Origin: Capronia americana
Lineage: Eukaryota; Ascomycota; Eurotiomycetes; Chaetothyriales; Herpotrichiellaceae
Length of the DNA stretch: 64,000 nucleotides
Assembly (NCBI GenBank): GCA_016110215.1
Contig: JADWQD010000012.1
Span: 124,001 to 188,000 of the forward strand
Direction: 5' to 3'
The translations under genes and the position numbers were made by a program. Positions 10,748 to 22,146 of the stretch are shown here, piece after piece. Every line of letters begins with the position of its first letter. Position 1 is the first letter of the stretch. The notes under the pieces are model-generated. The model did no database searches and had not been told where the DNA came from. It was given only the letters and a program-made list of their open reading frames with translations.

Positions 10748-11328
10748 ATCGTGGATCTGATACAGTGATTGCATGCTTGGAGGGTTTCTTTTTTCGCTCT
10801 GCCTCAACTGTATGATGGTGATCTTTCGGAAGTAGAGCCACATAGGATGAAGTGAGATGAGATATGTGAAACGAGAAACAGAACAGGCTCAGGGTGCTTG
10901 CTTTGCTGTTCCACGGATACTGCGCTGCACTGCACCCTTCTGGCTGGGACACATATAGTCCACATGTGATCTTCGGGATGGATCAGTGTAATCCACAGAG
11001 GCGCGTTATCGGCGTCAGGTCCTCGTGTAGAGTAGGATAAGCCTAAGTTATGATCAACCACATTTCATCTCCACGTCCAAAACTCGGACTAACCATGATA
11101 TACATATCATATACGTTCCCTGGCCGGGGAAAGAAGTACACTTCCAGCTTGAATCGTGGCAGACTTTCCGTCCCAAGAATCTTCCATCCCCTCAGACGTA
11201 AACGCTGCCAACTCACCTATCAAGTGCCCCGGATATTGTGTACGGCGAACGAAACACGAGTCGCTCGTCACCAGTTACCCAGCTTCCTGCATCATTCCAC
11301 CTCGACCAATGGTTCGGTCCCGCCGAAT
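10748..11328. other. Convergent spacer between hmgA and an MFS gene
   Basis: 581 bp between two 3' ends. No open frame with family character and no repeat was recognised. Confidence 0.5.
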
Positions 11329-13231
11329 CTACAGAATGAACCGGAACCTGGGATCATCGTCGCCTAGGTTATCCAGTTCGTCAGCTGGGAGACTGTTTCT
11401 CCAATCTCTCTTGCCTGCCTCACGCGCTGCATTTTCCCATCGAAGGTATAAAAAGAACCCCGTCGACGCGAGAATTCCAAAGAATAGCATGCCTAGACCG
11501 GTTCCAAATCCAGTGTGATACGTCGGTGCTTCAGATTGGAGGTAGATAAAGCTGGCGATGATGCCCGCGATGTTTCCGAATCCAACCTGCCATCCACGTT
11601 TGTGTGTCAGAAACGAAGAAGAGGGGAGTCAGTAATGGCGCAGCTTGCTTACCTGCATTGCCACACCGATTGCGCGTTTATAATGGCCTCCCATGTTGTT
11701 ACTCAGCCAGACGATGCCGATGGTCTGGGCGGAAAATGCGCCCCCGGTGATGAGATAGACCGCAAAGTATCTCGCTCCCACAGGCACGTTCTCCATGCTC
11801 AGTAGGATCGCGTAGCCAACGACAGCTAGGAGACAGCCCGTCATGAGCACGACGTAACGTCTTTTCAAGTAGTCGGAGACGAGTGCCGCGGCCAGCGTGA
11901 GCATAGCAGCTACCACGAAGACGGGGATCGACATAACCTGCGCGCGGATTGATGTCCATCCCAGCTGCTTGAGGATGGTAGGCAAGAAAAAGACCACGCT
12001 GTAGGTCGTGACCGTGATTCCGAGGAATATGAAGATGCTTCCACGCGGTCAGCATTGGGAGATCAGTACGCGAAGAGGCTGGAACGAACATACCCGAAGT
12101 AGAGCTTGGGGTCGCTGAACGCTCGCCTGGCCGCCTTCTTGTCCAACCTGTTCATCGCCACGCCTTCTGTGTCAGCGCGAAGGCGATTGTTCAACAGAAC
12201 TCGTTCCTCCGCGGTCAGAAACTTTGCAGTGTGAGGCCAGTCTGGAATGATGAAGGCCCCTATCAGTGCGAGCAAGACGGTGGCGGCACCTAGGCGAGAA
12301 TGAGAAGTCATGAACGTCGATCGCGGAAGGGGTTTGTCTGACCTTCGATGATGAAGATCCATCTCCATCCCTTATATCCCGCGTGGCCGTCGAGATGGGC
12401 GATCGCGTAGGCCAACAGGCCAGAGAACGCCCCAGCAAGGATGGATGCACAGAAGAATAGATTGATCCTGAGCTGGAGCTCTAGTCGCTTGTAATACCTT
12501 GCTGACATCAGCTGGATTCGTCAAAATGCTACAGGGTCTACCCACATGGAGATCAAGTAGGCGCACCCGGGGAAAAAGCCCGCTTCGAATACCCCAAGGA
12601 GAAAACGACATGCGACGAGGCCTCCAAAAGATTGTGTCGTGCCCATCCCTATGGTAACGACTCCCCATGCCGCGATGATGCCGGAGAGATACAAGGATGG
12701 TCGGAGGTTTTTGAGAAGCAGGTTGGATGGCACCTCACACAGGATGTACGGGACGAAGAAGACGAACAATGCAACTGTCGAACAGGTATCGATTGAGGTA
12801 AGCTATATGCCTGCTCAAGGATTGGACAACAACACAGAGAAGCCAGCATTCTATGATGAGACAAACTCCGAGGAATTGCAAGTATGAGCAAGGCAGGGGA
12901 GGTAACGGGGCGAGGATCATTGACTCACTGTTGTAATCTTCGCCTTCCATGTTCAGATCCTCTTCAAGGCCCTGAATCCGGGCATTGCCGATATTGACTC
13001 TATTTTGTTGTCAGTGGGAACCTCCTATAACGATCAGAAACGGGCATACCGGTCAATAAAAGCGCAGAGATAGAGGAGGAACAAGATTGGAATCAAGCGA
13101 AAGTCGATCTTGCGCACCAATCTCCTTTCGGCGGCGGCATCAAGCCTCTCTGAAACGTCTTCAACAATCTCAGCAAGGTCTTTCACGTCGTCGTGGTCTC
13201 CGACCTCCAGGCTGTTGAGTTGGGTCGCCAT
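11329..13231 (-). CDS. MFS anion:cation symporter, allantoate-permease (Dal5) type
   Basis: A plasma-membrane carrier of the ACS branch of the major facilitator superfamily, whose members import carboxylates such as allantoate, nicotinate or pantothenate. Seven exons (13231-13050, 12999-12929, 12774-12546, 12497-12343, 12289-12094, 12037-11653, 11586-11329) join in frame to 491 residues. The family landmarks are clear: LCAFIDR into NIGNARIQGLEEDL at the end of helix 1, FVPYILCEVPSN in helix 2, GVFEAGFFPGCAYLIS after helix 4 and MYYKRLELQLR before helix 5. Twelve membrane segments are expected. Placed beside hmgA, it could import the aromatic acid used by the cluster; the substrate is not readable from sequence. 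Confidence 0.9.
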
Positions 13232-14259
13232 TGCGAAATTCCGTGCAGGTCCGACTTAGAATGCAATTGACTGAGAATCGGATGGTGCATCATATCGAGA
13301 CAGGGTGGGCGAGGAGTGGAGTACTCGGTCAAGATGAACTCCAAGGGCGGAACGTCGATCGGAATGGCTATTGCTAGGAGATGCTGGTGTTGTCCCAGCT
13401 TCGGACCCCAACATTCCCAGCTGCAATTCGTAGACATCGAACGAACCTGTCACTTACTACACGGTAACCATGAGATCTCCCAGCTGGAGAGATTGAACAG
13501 AGACAGCCAAAAGACTTGCCCTGCAGTGGTCTTTGAAGCGGACCGGTCCAACCGTTGTCGAGGAGCGGACCTGCGGCGTGACGGAAGGACACGATGAGTT
13601 ACCAACTGCTTGTGCTGAATGAGGCCAAACTTGAAAATACAAGAGAAGGAGAAGGAATCCACCACCAATACTCGGTTCGCAGGGCACCTGTAGTCCCGGC
13701 CGGGTTGTTCATGCTGGCTTGGATTTTTGGAAGGTTGGAGTGCTTCGGAATGGATAAAACGGAATGACCTCCGAGGATCATCGACGTCGGACGTTTGAAG
13801 CAAGCTGGCGACGGAAATCTTGGCCAACGCCGAGGTAACTCGCGCGGATCAATTTGCTGGAGTAATTATTCGCTCCGGATTCATCATCGATCGTGGAAAG
13901 AGGCGGATCTGCTGAGTTTCACCTCAGATTGCTGGATTGACGTAAAGTTACCGGGCTTGCCTGGGTTCAATATGAAAATCCCCTTCGTTCTATTGGAGCC
14001 AATAAATAATGATTATTGGTAAACGATGAGACTATGATAATGAGTGGGTGAGGTGCAGGTAAAGGCGAGGTGAAGGAAGCGCACTCGATGTGGGCGTGCC
14101 AAGACTAGTGAGACAAGATACATCAACGGTATAGCACAAGGAGCTTCGTTCTAATTTGTGCTGCACCCTCTGTGACGTGTGCTTTGAGTAGGACGCCGCA
14201 CTACATACTCGTATCATACTCCTCCTTGGGCCCAGCTTTCACTCCAGTCACCTCCATCC
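13232..14259. other. Region upstream of the MFS gene
   Basis: About 1 kb between the MFS start and the 3' end of the next gene, both on the minus strand. It holds a palindromic pair of CCAAT boxes near 14 kb. No gene was recognised. Confidence 0.5.
13991..14019. promoter_or_regulatory. Inverted CCAAT-box pair plus a third box
   Basis: TATTGG-AG-CCAATA (13991-14004) is a near-perfect palindrome of two CCAAT boxes; a third, ATTGG, sits at 14015-14019. CCAAT boxes bind the fungal HapB/C/E complex. The site is about 760 bp upstream of the MFS start codon, so a regulatory role is inference. Confidence 0.4.
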
Positions 14260-15273
14260 TCACTTCTCATCATCCTTGACGCCAACTATCTGACAGCTGA
14301 CTTCCCACAACTTCCTCGCATCCTCAACATCATATACCCACGGCGCAGCACCGGACGCCTCGAATGGAATCTCCTCTCCCTCTTTCAACACCGGACTGAC
14401 CGCGCAATCATCCAAGTACTTGCCTCCCTTGCCCTCAAGCTCTTTATCCACAGCCGCGAGCACCGTGGTCGCAGCACCCTGTGCGGGGGATTTCATCAGC
14501 CGCTGAATGGCCGGGAGCGCTGTCAGCTCGGCGAAGTCGACGTGGACTTGCAGACCAGTGTCGATCCCACCTGGATGGAGAGACCACGCGTGCAGCCCTG
14601 CAGCCCCGTAACGGCGTTCGATCTCGTTGGCCATGTAGATATTTGCGGTTTTGGACTGGCCGTATGCGCCGAACGGCGTATATGCACCTTCTTTGCCCAG
14701 AGTGAGGTCGTCGAAAACAATGCGGGATTGTCTGTGGCCGATGGAGGAGACGTTGACCACCCGAGAGTTGAAGCTCGGGGTCGAGGATGCGAGCAAAGTC
14801 GGTTTCAAAAGTTGGAAGAGGAGGAAATGACCCAGGTGGTTGGTTTGGAATTGGGCCTCGTGGCCATCCTTGGTGAGCTGCCGGTCGGGAAGAGCCATGA
14901 TGCCGGCATTGTTGATCAAGATGTTGAGTTGCTTCTCCTTGGCGAGAAAGGTCTCGGCACCGCGACGTACGCTGGCAAAGTCGGCGGTGTCGATCTGGAG
15001 TAGCTCAACCTTGCCGGGCTCGATCACATCGGCGAGCGCAGTACCCGCCTTGTCCAGGTTCCGGGCAGCCGCATAGATCTTCGCGCCTGTGGTCTTGAGA
15101 GCGCGGACTGTTTCGATGCCAATGCCGCTGGAGGTGCCTGTGATGAGGATGACTTTGCCACTGAGGGCGCCCTCGAGGTTATTGTCCTTGATGATTTGCT
15201 GGGCTGTTGGGCGGGCATCGCCTGGGCCAGCGCGGTTGGCTGGATCGTGGACTTCGGCGTAGCGGGTCGTCAT
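14260..15273 (-). CDS. Short-chain dehydrogenase/reductase (retinol-dehydrogenase-like)
   Basis: An intronless 337-residue classical SDR expected to oxidise or reduce a hydroxyl/keto group with NAD(P). The Rossmann glycine motif TGTSSGIG is near residue 45, the NNAG strand end follows at about residue 120, the catalytic Ser lies in VVNVSSIGH, and the YGQSK tetrad gives Tyr and Lys. The arrangement resembles fungal WWOX/retinol-dehydrogenase-like SDRs of similar size. It is divergent, at 2.2 kb, from the RraA-like gene, and may oxidise an intermediate of the neighbouring ring-cleavage steps. The substrate is unknown. Confidence 0.9.
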   Translation of the reverse strand: MTTRYAEVHDPANRAGPGDARPTAQQIIKDNNLEGALSGKVILITGTSSGIGIETVRALKTTGAKIYAAARNLDKAGTALADVIEPGKVELLQIDTADFASVRRGAETFLAKEKQLNILINNAGIMALPDRQLTKDGHEAQFQTNHLGHFLLFQLLKPTLLASSTPSFNSRVVNVSSIGHRQSRIVFDDLTLGKEGAYTPFGAYGQSKTANIYMANEIERRYGAAGLHAWSLHPGGIDTGLQVHVDFAELTALPAIQRLMKSPAQGAATTVLAAVDKELEGKGGKYLDDCAVSPVLKEGEEIPFEASGAAPWVYDVEDARKLWEVSCQIVGVKDDEK

Positions 15274-17526
15274 TTTGATGGGAGTGGTGGTGATTATGGT
15301 TCTTGGTCAGTCTTTTACAAAGGCTGTCTTCTTGACTTTCAAATGTTGCTGGGTTGAGTTGATGTTGTTGGCTTGGGATAACCGCCCGTGGACCTACCTA
15401 TATACCCAACCTTTGCTCATGATTGAACGCGCTATTTCGCGCGGACATCTCGATCGATCATTGCTACCGCTTCTTGCGTCTGTACTCCTCTGCCTGCACC
15501 TTAAGGAGATAAGTGGACAACCATCATCGCTCGTCCATTAAGCCCGACGGCGCGGTCCTGGGCCCAATTTTGCTCAACCTGCCAGAATCAACACAACCAA
15601 TCAGGATGGAGATGAATCATGAGCCAGCAGCTGAAACATCATAACTCCATGCTGCTATCCTTCATGCGAGGTCAAACAGAGCGCTGCAAGGTGCTTACTC
15701 GCTTACGAGCTACTGGAATCGGCTTAATGGGGATCCGGTGTCCGGATATCGCGCGGACGGGGACGGACCAAAGATTCAGGGACGCGTGAAAGATCACGAC
15801 TTGATTCGATTGGCCCGGCTGATCATTTCACGGATCGAACACTTGGCGGTCCATCGCAGCGGGTGTCGTTGTCCATTTAACCTCGATTATCTCCTTCGAA
15901 GACCCAGCGATGTCTGGACGAGAGAATGCGGCCAGAGTCTGCAGGTCCGGACATGCAAAGCGATACTGAGTGGCGTCACAGAATCGAGCACCAGCTTGCC
16001 AGATTGACCCCTCGCCACGGAGACAAGAAGCGCCTGAGCCTGCTTTGCCCAAGCTCCGATCAAGCAACAGCATCGTGGACCATCCGAATTCGGTTCGACC
16101 GAATCCCTCCGTCAATGAGTGGATGTCTGCCCGCCCCGAGGACACAAAGTTCGAGGTCGTTGACGAGATGAGCCTACCTCCTCCCAAAAGATCGTGATCG
16201 TCTGATTCTCTCACGCGCCGACTGTCACAATCGGGTGATGGCACAGAGTCGACCATTTCAAGAGACAACCCTACCGAGACGTCAACTATCCCGTAGAAGT
16301 TCGATGAAGAACCGATCGCATGCGGGAGCCATGATCATCCTCCGACGACTCGACAAGCATCTGAGCAAGAGAGCTCCGTGATGAACTCGGCGAATGCCAT
16401 GAACGCTAATGACCCATTTCAACAACAACCAGCACACGAAAGTCTCGCAATGCAATTTGACCGCACACGAATTTCGTGCACTGGAGTATATGTCCATCAT
16501 AGCTCTTAACCCACAATTGCTCGCGTTACTGAATCTACTCTAGATGTTCCGGCATCTGATTGGCGCGGAGACAACTTGTCCCTAAGCAGCTTGCTCAACC
16601 GCACCGGAAATATGGATTCGCAGCTACCTACCCCAGACTGCTTTTAATCCCATCAATGACATCGAGACCTACCATGTAAGTGACACAGCTGAAGTGCGGC
16701 GTCTCCACAACACGAGCTGGATCCTGCTTGCCCGTGCCCGTCGGGGTAGCCGAAACCGCTTTTGGGAAGAACCCCGCGGAGGCAGCGGGATGGGCGTGGA
16801 GCGCTTTCATGGTCAACAAGGAGGAGCTGGTCAGATCCTTGTATCAGTACATGCGAGCAAAAGTTCTCTCATCCGAAGAGCATGGAAAATCCCATTTTCC
16901 GGTGGGAAAGACGAGCTGGCTCTAAAGAGGCGTTATCAGGGACATCGGGACATCAGAGAAGCTTCTGACTTAGGTACGCTGTTGCCACTGATAAGGAGTC
17001 GTCTGCACAATCCGGCAAAGCCGTTCAACTCAATCCCTTGACTGGATACCATGATCTTCTTTCGATGCATAGAGTGGAGCAGGAGTTCAAGCGTCTCAAC
17101 GAAATGCCGATGGTGCTATAGAACGTGGACTCGACACCGCGATTGACCGGACCAGATATGTTCCACAACAATCCCGCCTCCGCCCCCACAACGCCGGATT
17201 CTGACAGTTCCGCGACTTGCATTGAACGACGGATGAGTGAGTCAGCAGGTGCTGGATGTAGAAGAGTCACATTCGACAAACTTCGTGCGGCGAGCCAATC
17301 TCGAGCCATCTGCCGGCGTTGGTCAGCGTTTCCCGCTCACAGATGCCTTAGGCAGGCCCTCTATATTCTGGCGGCATGGTCTGTTTAAGCCTCCACCCTG
17401 GAATTTGAGACTGTCTCGATTTGAGGCCCAGTCTTGCCCAGATCGTCGGCCACCATTCCAGGCAAACTCCGGTTTGGACCAAGATTCCGGCCTGGCTCAG
17501 CTTGCCACCTGAGGCACTATTACAAC
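15274..17526. other. Long divergent intergenic region with possible gene remnants
   Basis: 2.25 kb between the SDR and the RraA-like gene, much longer than other gaps in the cluster. CCAAT boxes occur at 15563-15567 and 15597-15601, upstream of the SDR. Short minus-strand open stretches at 16628-16819 and 17025-17309 read somewhat protein-like (the first contains AHPAASAGFFPKAV), but I could not join them into one frame or recognise a family. It may hold a decayed gene; equally, they may be chance open frames. Confidence 0.35.
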
Positions 17527-18331
17527 ATGTCTTCGACAGACTCGCTACAGGCAGCATGTGCGAAGCTCGAGGCATACTCGGCAAGCGATGTGAGCAAACA
17601 CATGTTACACATGTCACCCCCTCACGGCGAGAAAGGCTGTACTAATGCAGCTTCTGGTTCAGATCTCTGATGGTTTGTTGACACTCAAAGTTCCGGGCGC
17701 TGGCTACATTCCAGATATTGGCCCAATCTACGAGAATTCCGGCCGCAAGCGACGACTAGTGGCTCCTATCAGCACTCTGCTGTTCATGTCCAAGCCGCTC
17801 AATCTAGCGGGTTTGAGGGTCGCGTCCAACATCACCAAAGGACAGAACTGGACCGAGCTTCCTCGTCCCTCAACCGTGGTCCTGGTCCAACAACCGAGCC
17901 CAGACGTGCGAGTGGCGCTGCTGGGAGACATCATAGCGACTCGTCTGAAGGTTCGCGGCATCCGGGGCGCCATCGTCGATGGACGCATTCGCGATGTCGA
18001 GTCATGCTCCGCGAATTGCACCGATGGAAGTTTCCACATGTGGTCCAAGGGGTTTTCCGCCGCTTCACCCACCTTGGAGGTCTTGCCGTGGGCGGTCGAT
18101 GTCCCACTGCAGTTTGGTGCCCTGACAGCAAATCCTGGTGACTTGATTTGTGCCGATGAGGGGGATCGTGCGGTAGTCTTGATCCCCCAAAATCTCATCG
18201 ATCAATTAATCGAGTTGCTCAAGGCCCAGAAGGAGGCAAGCGATGCCGTGTTGGAGGAAGTAAGGCAAGGATCCACGTTAACAGCAGCGGTCCTAAGACA
18301 TCCGCATTTCTACAGCGCCAAAAACTACTGA
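17527..18331 (+). CDS. RraA / HMG-CHA aldolase-like protein
   Basis: Exons 17527-17589 and 17663-18331 (73-bp intron, branch ACTAAT) join to 243 residues. The family includes 4-hydroxy-4-methyl-2-oxoglutarate / 4-carboxy-4-hydroxy-2-oxoadipate aldolases, which split the last intermediate of bacterial protocatechuate or gallate meta-cleavage into pyruvate plus an oxo acid, and also oxaloacetate decarboxylases and the RNase E inhibitor RraA. The active-site block is intact: GDIIATRLKVRGIRGAIVDG followed by RIRD, with the Arg and Asp that bind substrate and metal. The N-terminus SASDISDGLLTLKVPG also fits. It stands directly upstream of the extradiol dioxygenase on the same strand, which favours an aldolase role in ring-product breakdown. 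Confidence 0.85.
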
Positions 18332-18836
18332 TAGAACCTTCAATTGAGAGTGCGTGCTTGAGCTGGAAGAGTTTGCGGATTGATAAAAGCTACTGTGAAG
18401 TTGGCAGTCGACGACGCTGTTCGTGGAACTCCACGCCTATACTGGCCAGCCGCCAGGTGTAGTGCGAGTGTGCCTTTCCTCCAAAGGGGCGCCCGTTCAG
18501 GCGCCGGATTTTAAAAGCTGGGCCCGTCGTCGGGCAGCCATCAAGTTCCCACAACCTCGCTAAGTGCGCAACTATGGCGGGTAGTCAACTCGGATCAGCC
18601 GCCCACGACCCGCTCTTGACCTCCCGGTCTTCACCAAGGAAAAGTGTGCTACATCTGCACTTGTGCGCGAGTAACACATTGTTGTCTTGATGACTATGCA
18701 GGCTACAAACTTTGACATGTTGCCATTGATACAAGTACTTCAACGCAACTACGAAACGATACCAAATCCTACTATCATTCGCAACAGCCGAGACCAGGTC
18801 AAAATTGTTCCTTCAGGGGCCCAGAATCCACCCGCA
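18332..18836. other. Upstream region of the extradiol dioxygenase
   Basis: 505 bp. The dioxygenase frame is open back to an ATG at 18687, but the extra 50 residues look unlike the family, so this is treated as leader and promoter. A GC-rich patch near 18490-18530 contains GGCGCC repeats of unknown meaning. Confidence 0.45.
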
Positions 18837-19529
18837 ATGGCATCGACCGACGAAAAACTTGTCACGCCCCGCCAAATTGGACACTTTGGCGTCAGGACGA
18901 TACCAGAGAACTATGATGCGATGGTAAAGTGGTACCTGGATTTCTTTGGCGGTCGGGCCCGCGTCTCGACGCCACGCGCGACGATGATCACGTACGACGA
19001 CGAGCACCACCGCATGGTCATCGTCGCCGATCCAAGCCACCAACTCATCAAGAATAAGCGACAGGCCGCAGGGATCTACCACATCGCCTTTACTTTGTCG
19101 TCACTGTCCGAACTAGCCAAAAGCTACGAGCAGAAGAAGGCGCGCGGGATCCTGCCTCACTGGCCCGTCAACCACGGCATGACCACGAGCATGTACTACT
19201 TCGACCCGGACGGCAACGAGTTCGAGCTCCAAGTCGACAACTTCAAGACGACTGAGGAAGTCGATGAATTCATGATCAGCCCCGACTTCAGCGTGAATCC
19301 GATCGGCGTGGACATCGTGCCCGAGGACTGGATCAAGAAGTTGCGTAGCGGCGTGGACGAGGAGACACTCAAGAAGCGGCCCATCATCGGCAAGCGGAGA
19401 TCTCGCTTCGAGAATTCTCTCTACTTCAAACCAACGGATCCCGATTCCAACATTTCGCCAGAAGATGCCCAGGTATACACCATGTATGCGGGTCCCCCGA
19501 TCTCGCGGGATGTCACAGCTACGGCTTAG
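18837..19529 (+). CDS. VOC-family extradiol dioxygenase (2,3-dihydroxybiphenyl/catechol 2,3-dioxygenase-like)
   Basis: A 230-residue vicinal-oxygen-chelate protein, intronless from the ATG at 18837. The three metal ligands of extradiol enzymes are all present: His16 in IGHFGVRT, His82 in IYHIAFT and Glu130 in DPDGNEFELQVDN. The DPDGN turn just before the Glu is the classic signature. Only one VOC module pair is present, so it is shorter than bacterial two-domain enzymes of about 290-300 residues. Enzymes of this kind cut a catechol ring next to the two hydroxyls. Neighbours are an aldolase upstream and an aromatic FAD monooxygenase downstream, a logical meta-cleavage set. An upstream in-frame ATG at 18687 was rejected. 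Confidence 0.85.
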   Translation: MASTDEKLVTPRQIGHFGVRTIPENYDAMVKWYLDFFGGRARVSTPRATMITYDDEHHRMVIVADPSHQLIKNKRQAAGIYHIAFTLSSLSELAKSYEQKKARGILPHWPVNHGMTTSMYYFDPDGNEFELQVDNFKTTEEVDEFMISPDFSVNPIGVDIVPEDWIKKLRSGVDEETLKKRPIIGKRRSRFENSLYFKPTDPDSNISPEDAQVYTMYAGPPISRDVTATA

Positions 19530-20285
19530 AGAGGAGTGGGAGAAGCGTAAGGTGATGGAGGAGAAGCGCCCTCGGGCTTAGTAGGCGACAGGAACGGCGG
19601 TTCTTTCACGACAGGCAGATAGAGGAGCATTCGATAGCGCTATTCCATACTTCGATGTCGAAAAAGGAGTTTCAAGACCCCGTGAACCACCCGCACGCTC
19701 GTCTAAGTCCTGGATCTACTTGGGAAGATCATCCGGGCTGTCGATTTTCCATAATTGCTGTGGGTGTATGATTGCCAGATCCTAGGATAGCCCAACCCAA
19801 CAGCATTGCACTTCTGTACATGAGACTTGACTGCTGCGAGAGACATGCCTGGCTGGCCTCGCGGCGGGGAGGCTCGGGGGCTCTTCACGATCTCGACATC
19901 TTCGCGAACTGACATAGCTGAGTATCTCGGACCTCTGGTCGCTGGCTGACAAAGGCAGACGTTCTCCGGACAGTTCCACGCCCTTCGGGGGATGCACTTT
20001 CGTGATTGTCCAGGGGTTAAACCTTGGCGGCCGGCTGCTACGCCCGCCGTCCGGGCCCCGAATCTCGACCTCCCCACCTCTCCTCCCCACGCCTTCCCCC
20101 GGGTTTGGTGCCTGACGTTTCCACTGGCAGCCCTGCCAGATCTCAATGCTAGGTAGGAACCTCAGAATTGCTGCCCCCCGGGGCCTACATATCCCTGACA
20201 TCCCATTCCTCTTGGATGAATCCTTAGGGATTACACGCGTGGCCTATTCTCTTCATTGTCAGGGCTCGAATCCATCGTTGTGACA
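19530..20285. other. Intergenic region before the FAD monooxygenase
   Basis: 756 bp between two plus-strand genes. It is GC-rich with pyrimidine runs near 20050-20100. No open frame with family character was recognised. Confidence 0.5.
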
Positions 20286-21525
20286 ATGGGCTCTCTTGCA
20301 CCGAAACCCAAAATCGCCATCGTCGGCGGCGGACCATCAGGGTTGTCCCTCGCCGCGCTCCTCGAGAGCAAGGGCGTGACCGACTATGTGGTCTATGAAC
20401 GAAGTGGGCCCGAAGTGATTCCTCGGGGAGCATGCCTCGATCTACACCCAGGCAGCGGGCAGAAGGTGTTCAAGGACATCGGCGCATTCGACGAGATGAA
20501 GGCTGTCGGCCGTTGGGGTAAGGCGACCGTCCACTACTTCACCAACCACCTCCTCGAGCGGCTTTTTGAGTTTGGCGACGGCCGTGACGCCCCAGAGGTC
20601 GACCGATACGACATTCGACGCATTCTCCTCAGCCACATTCCCAAGGAAAAGGTGCGCTTCAGCTCGGGGGTCAAAGCTTCGTATCGCGACGATGATGGCA
20701 AGATTGTGCTCGAACTCGCCACTGGAGAGAAGGCGTCGGGATTTTCGGTTGTGGTCGGAGCAGATGGAGCCTTCAGCAAGATTCGCCATCTTGTAAATTA
20801 GATGATCCTCCCGTCCTACATTGACGACGTCTACTGACTGTGGTTAGGTGACGCCGGCTGAGCTGATCTACACCGGACACACTATCGTGACCACCACTGT
20901 CACACCGTCAAACCCTCACTACGCCAGAACACACGAAGTGCTCACCGAAGCCAACATGGGGATCTGTGGGTTTGGAAATGTCGTCTGGAGCGCACCGCAG
21001 GGCAAAGGCATCTTCCAGCTTGATCTGGTCATCCCGGTCCCCGACACGTTCCCCGAGGGCTTCGAGATCGACCTGACTGACTCTGAGGCCAACAAGAAGT
21101 TTTTCCTGCAGGACAAGTATTTCGGCAACTTCTCCCCGGATCTCAAGGAGATCATCCAGAAGAGCGAAGGCGCTTGGAGACCGTGGCGACTCTATCACAT
21201 GCCCGTGGACTGCTTCAACTGGCCTTGTCAGGGGGACGTGACCCTGATTGGAGACGCGGCACACGCCACCACCCCGTGGGTCGGAGACGGAGTCAACTGC
21301 TCGATGCGGGACGCCCTGATCCTCTCCCGGACACTGGGTGAGTTTGGCGCGACCCACGAGGCGGTGGCGCAGTACGAAAAAGAGATGTTCCCGTGGGCGC
21401 ACGACCTTATCAAGCGATGCGTGGTTGCGGGCGAGCTGTTTTTGGAGAAAGATAATCCCAGACGGCTCGTGGAATTCTTCAGGAAAAACATGACCGACCT
21501 TGTCGGCGGCACCGATCATGTATGA
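20286..21525 (+). CDS. FAD-dependent aromatic monooxygenase (class A)
   Basis: Exons 20286-20792 and 20848-21525 (55-bp intron with CTGAC branch) join to 394 residues. A single-component flavin hydroxylase of the salicylate-hydroxylase / TetX-like group, using NAD(P)H and O2 to hydroxylate an aromatic or cyclic substrate. The FAD Rossmann motif IVGGGPSGLSLAALLESKG is at the N-terminus, the DG motif reads VVGADGAFSKIR in the middle, and the GD motif LIGDAAHATTPWVGDGVN lies near residue 300. The start is the ATG of MGSLAPKPK. In context it could prepare the diol that the adjacent extradiol dioxygenase cleaves. Confidence 0.9.
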
Positions 21526-22146
21526 CAGTTGTACATTGTGGTCGGACACGCACTATAATGTAAAACTTGCTACAAACACCCCCCTCAACCCCCTATGTAG
21601 TTGTGTTGGTGACTCTTATTCCCCTGAGCATTTGCGATCATTCCAGTATCAGTCCCTCCTCCCACCAGCGAGTCTAAGAACCAGCTTTCGGCTCTCTCTT
21701 TCGATCCAGCTAAGCTCCCTTGCAATCATGGGTCCTTCTAGACCAGCAAATGCCAACGTAGATAGATCGGGCTTGTTCCGACACAATTCGTCGGAAGAAA
21801 TTGCATCCGTCCCCATAGCTTTAGTCGTTTCAGACTCTGGGCCTTGACCCGCCCAGTGTCCGGTGGTAAACACGAGCTTCCGCTGGCAACGTGCGGGTCC
21901 TGCAGAGCCTAGGTCAGTGGGTTATCCAGAGGGCGGGGAGAAAGGGCGGAGGATCTCTCCAGGGCAGTGGACTGCTGTTGCAACCTCTGGTCATTTTTGT
22001 CCGGTCGTTGACTGAGAACAAGCCATAGAACAAGGACGACATGGAACTGTAGTGGATTTCTATATTTACTTGGAGATTTTGGCAGAAGAAGCACAAGGTC
22101 GTCACTCATTGGGCGAGGCACTAATAACACCGACGTACGAGCGACA
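21526..22146. other. Intergenic region before the carboxylesterase
   Basis: 621 bp. Short open stretches exist on both strands (for example minus 21873-21649), without family character. Nothing else was recognised. Confidence 0.45.

Noticed and set aside
17590..17662. Reading through the first intron of the RraA-like gene
   Set aside because: The read-through product stops soon after, whereas splicing at GTGAGC...TTCAG restores the family N-terminus.
18687..18836. Longer N-terminus for the extradiol dioxygenase
   Set aside because: The 50 extra residues are unlike the VOC family, and the ATG at 18837 gives the conserved start.
20255..20290. tRNA B-box-like sequence GGCTCGAATCC
   Set aside because: There is no matching A box or acceptor stem, and it lies just before the FAD monooxygenase start.
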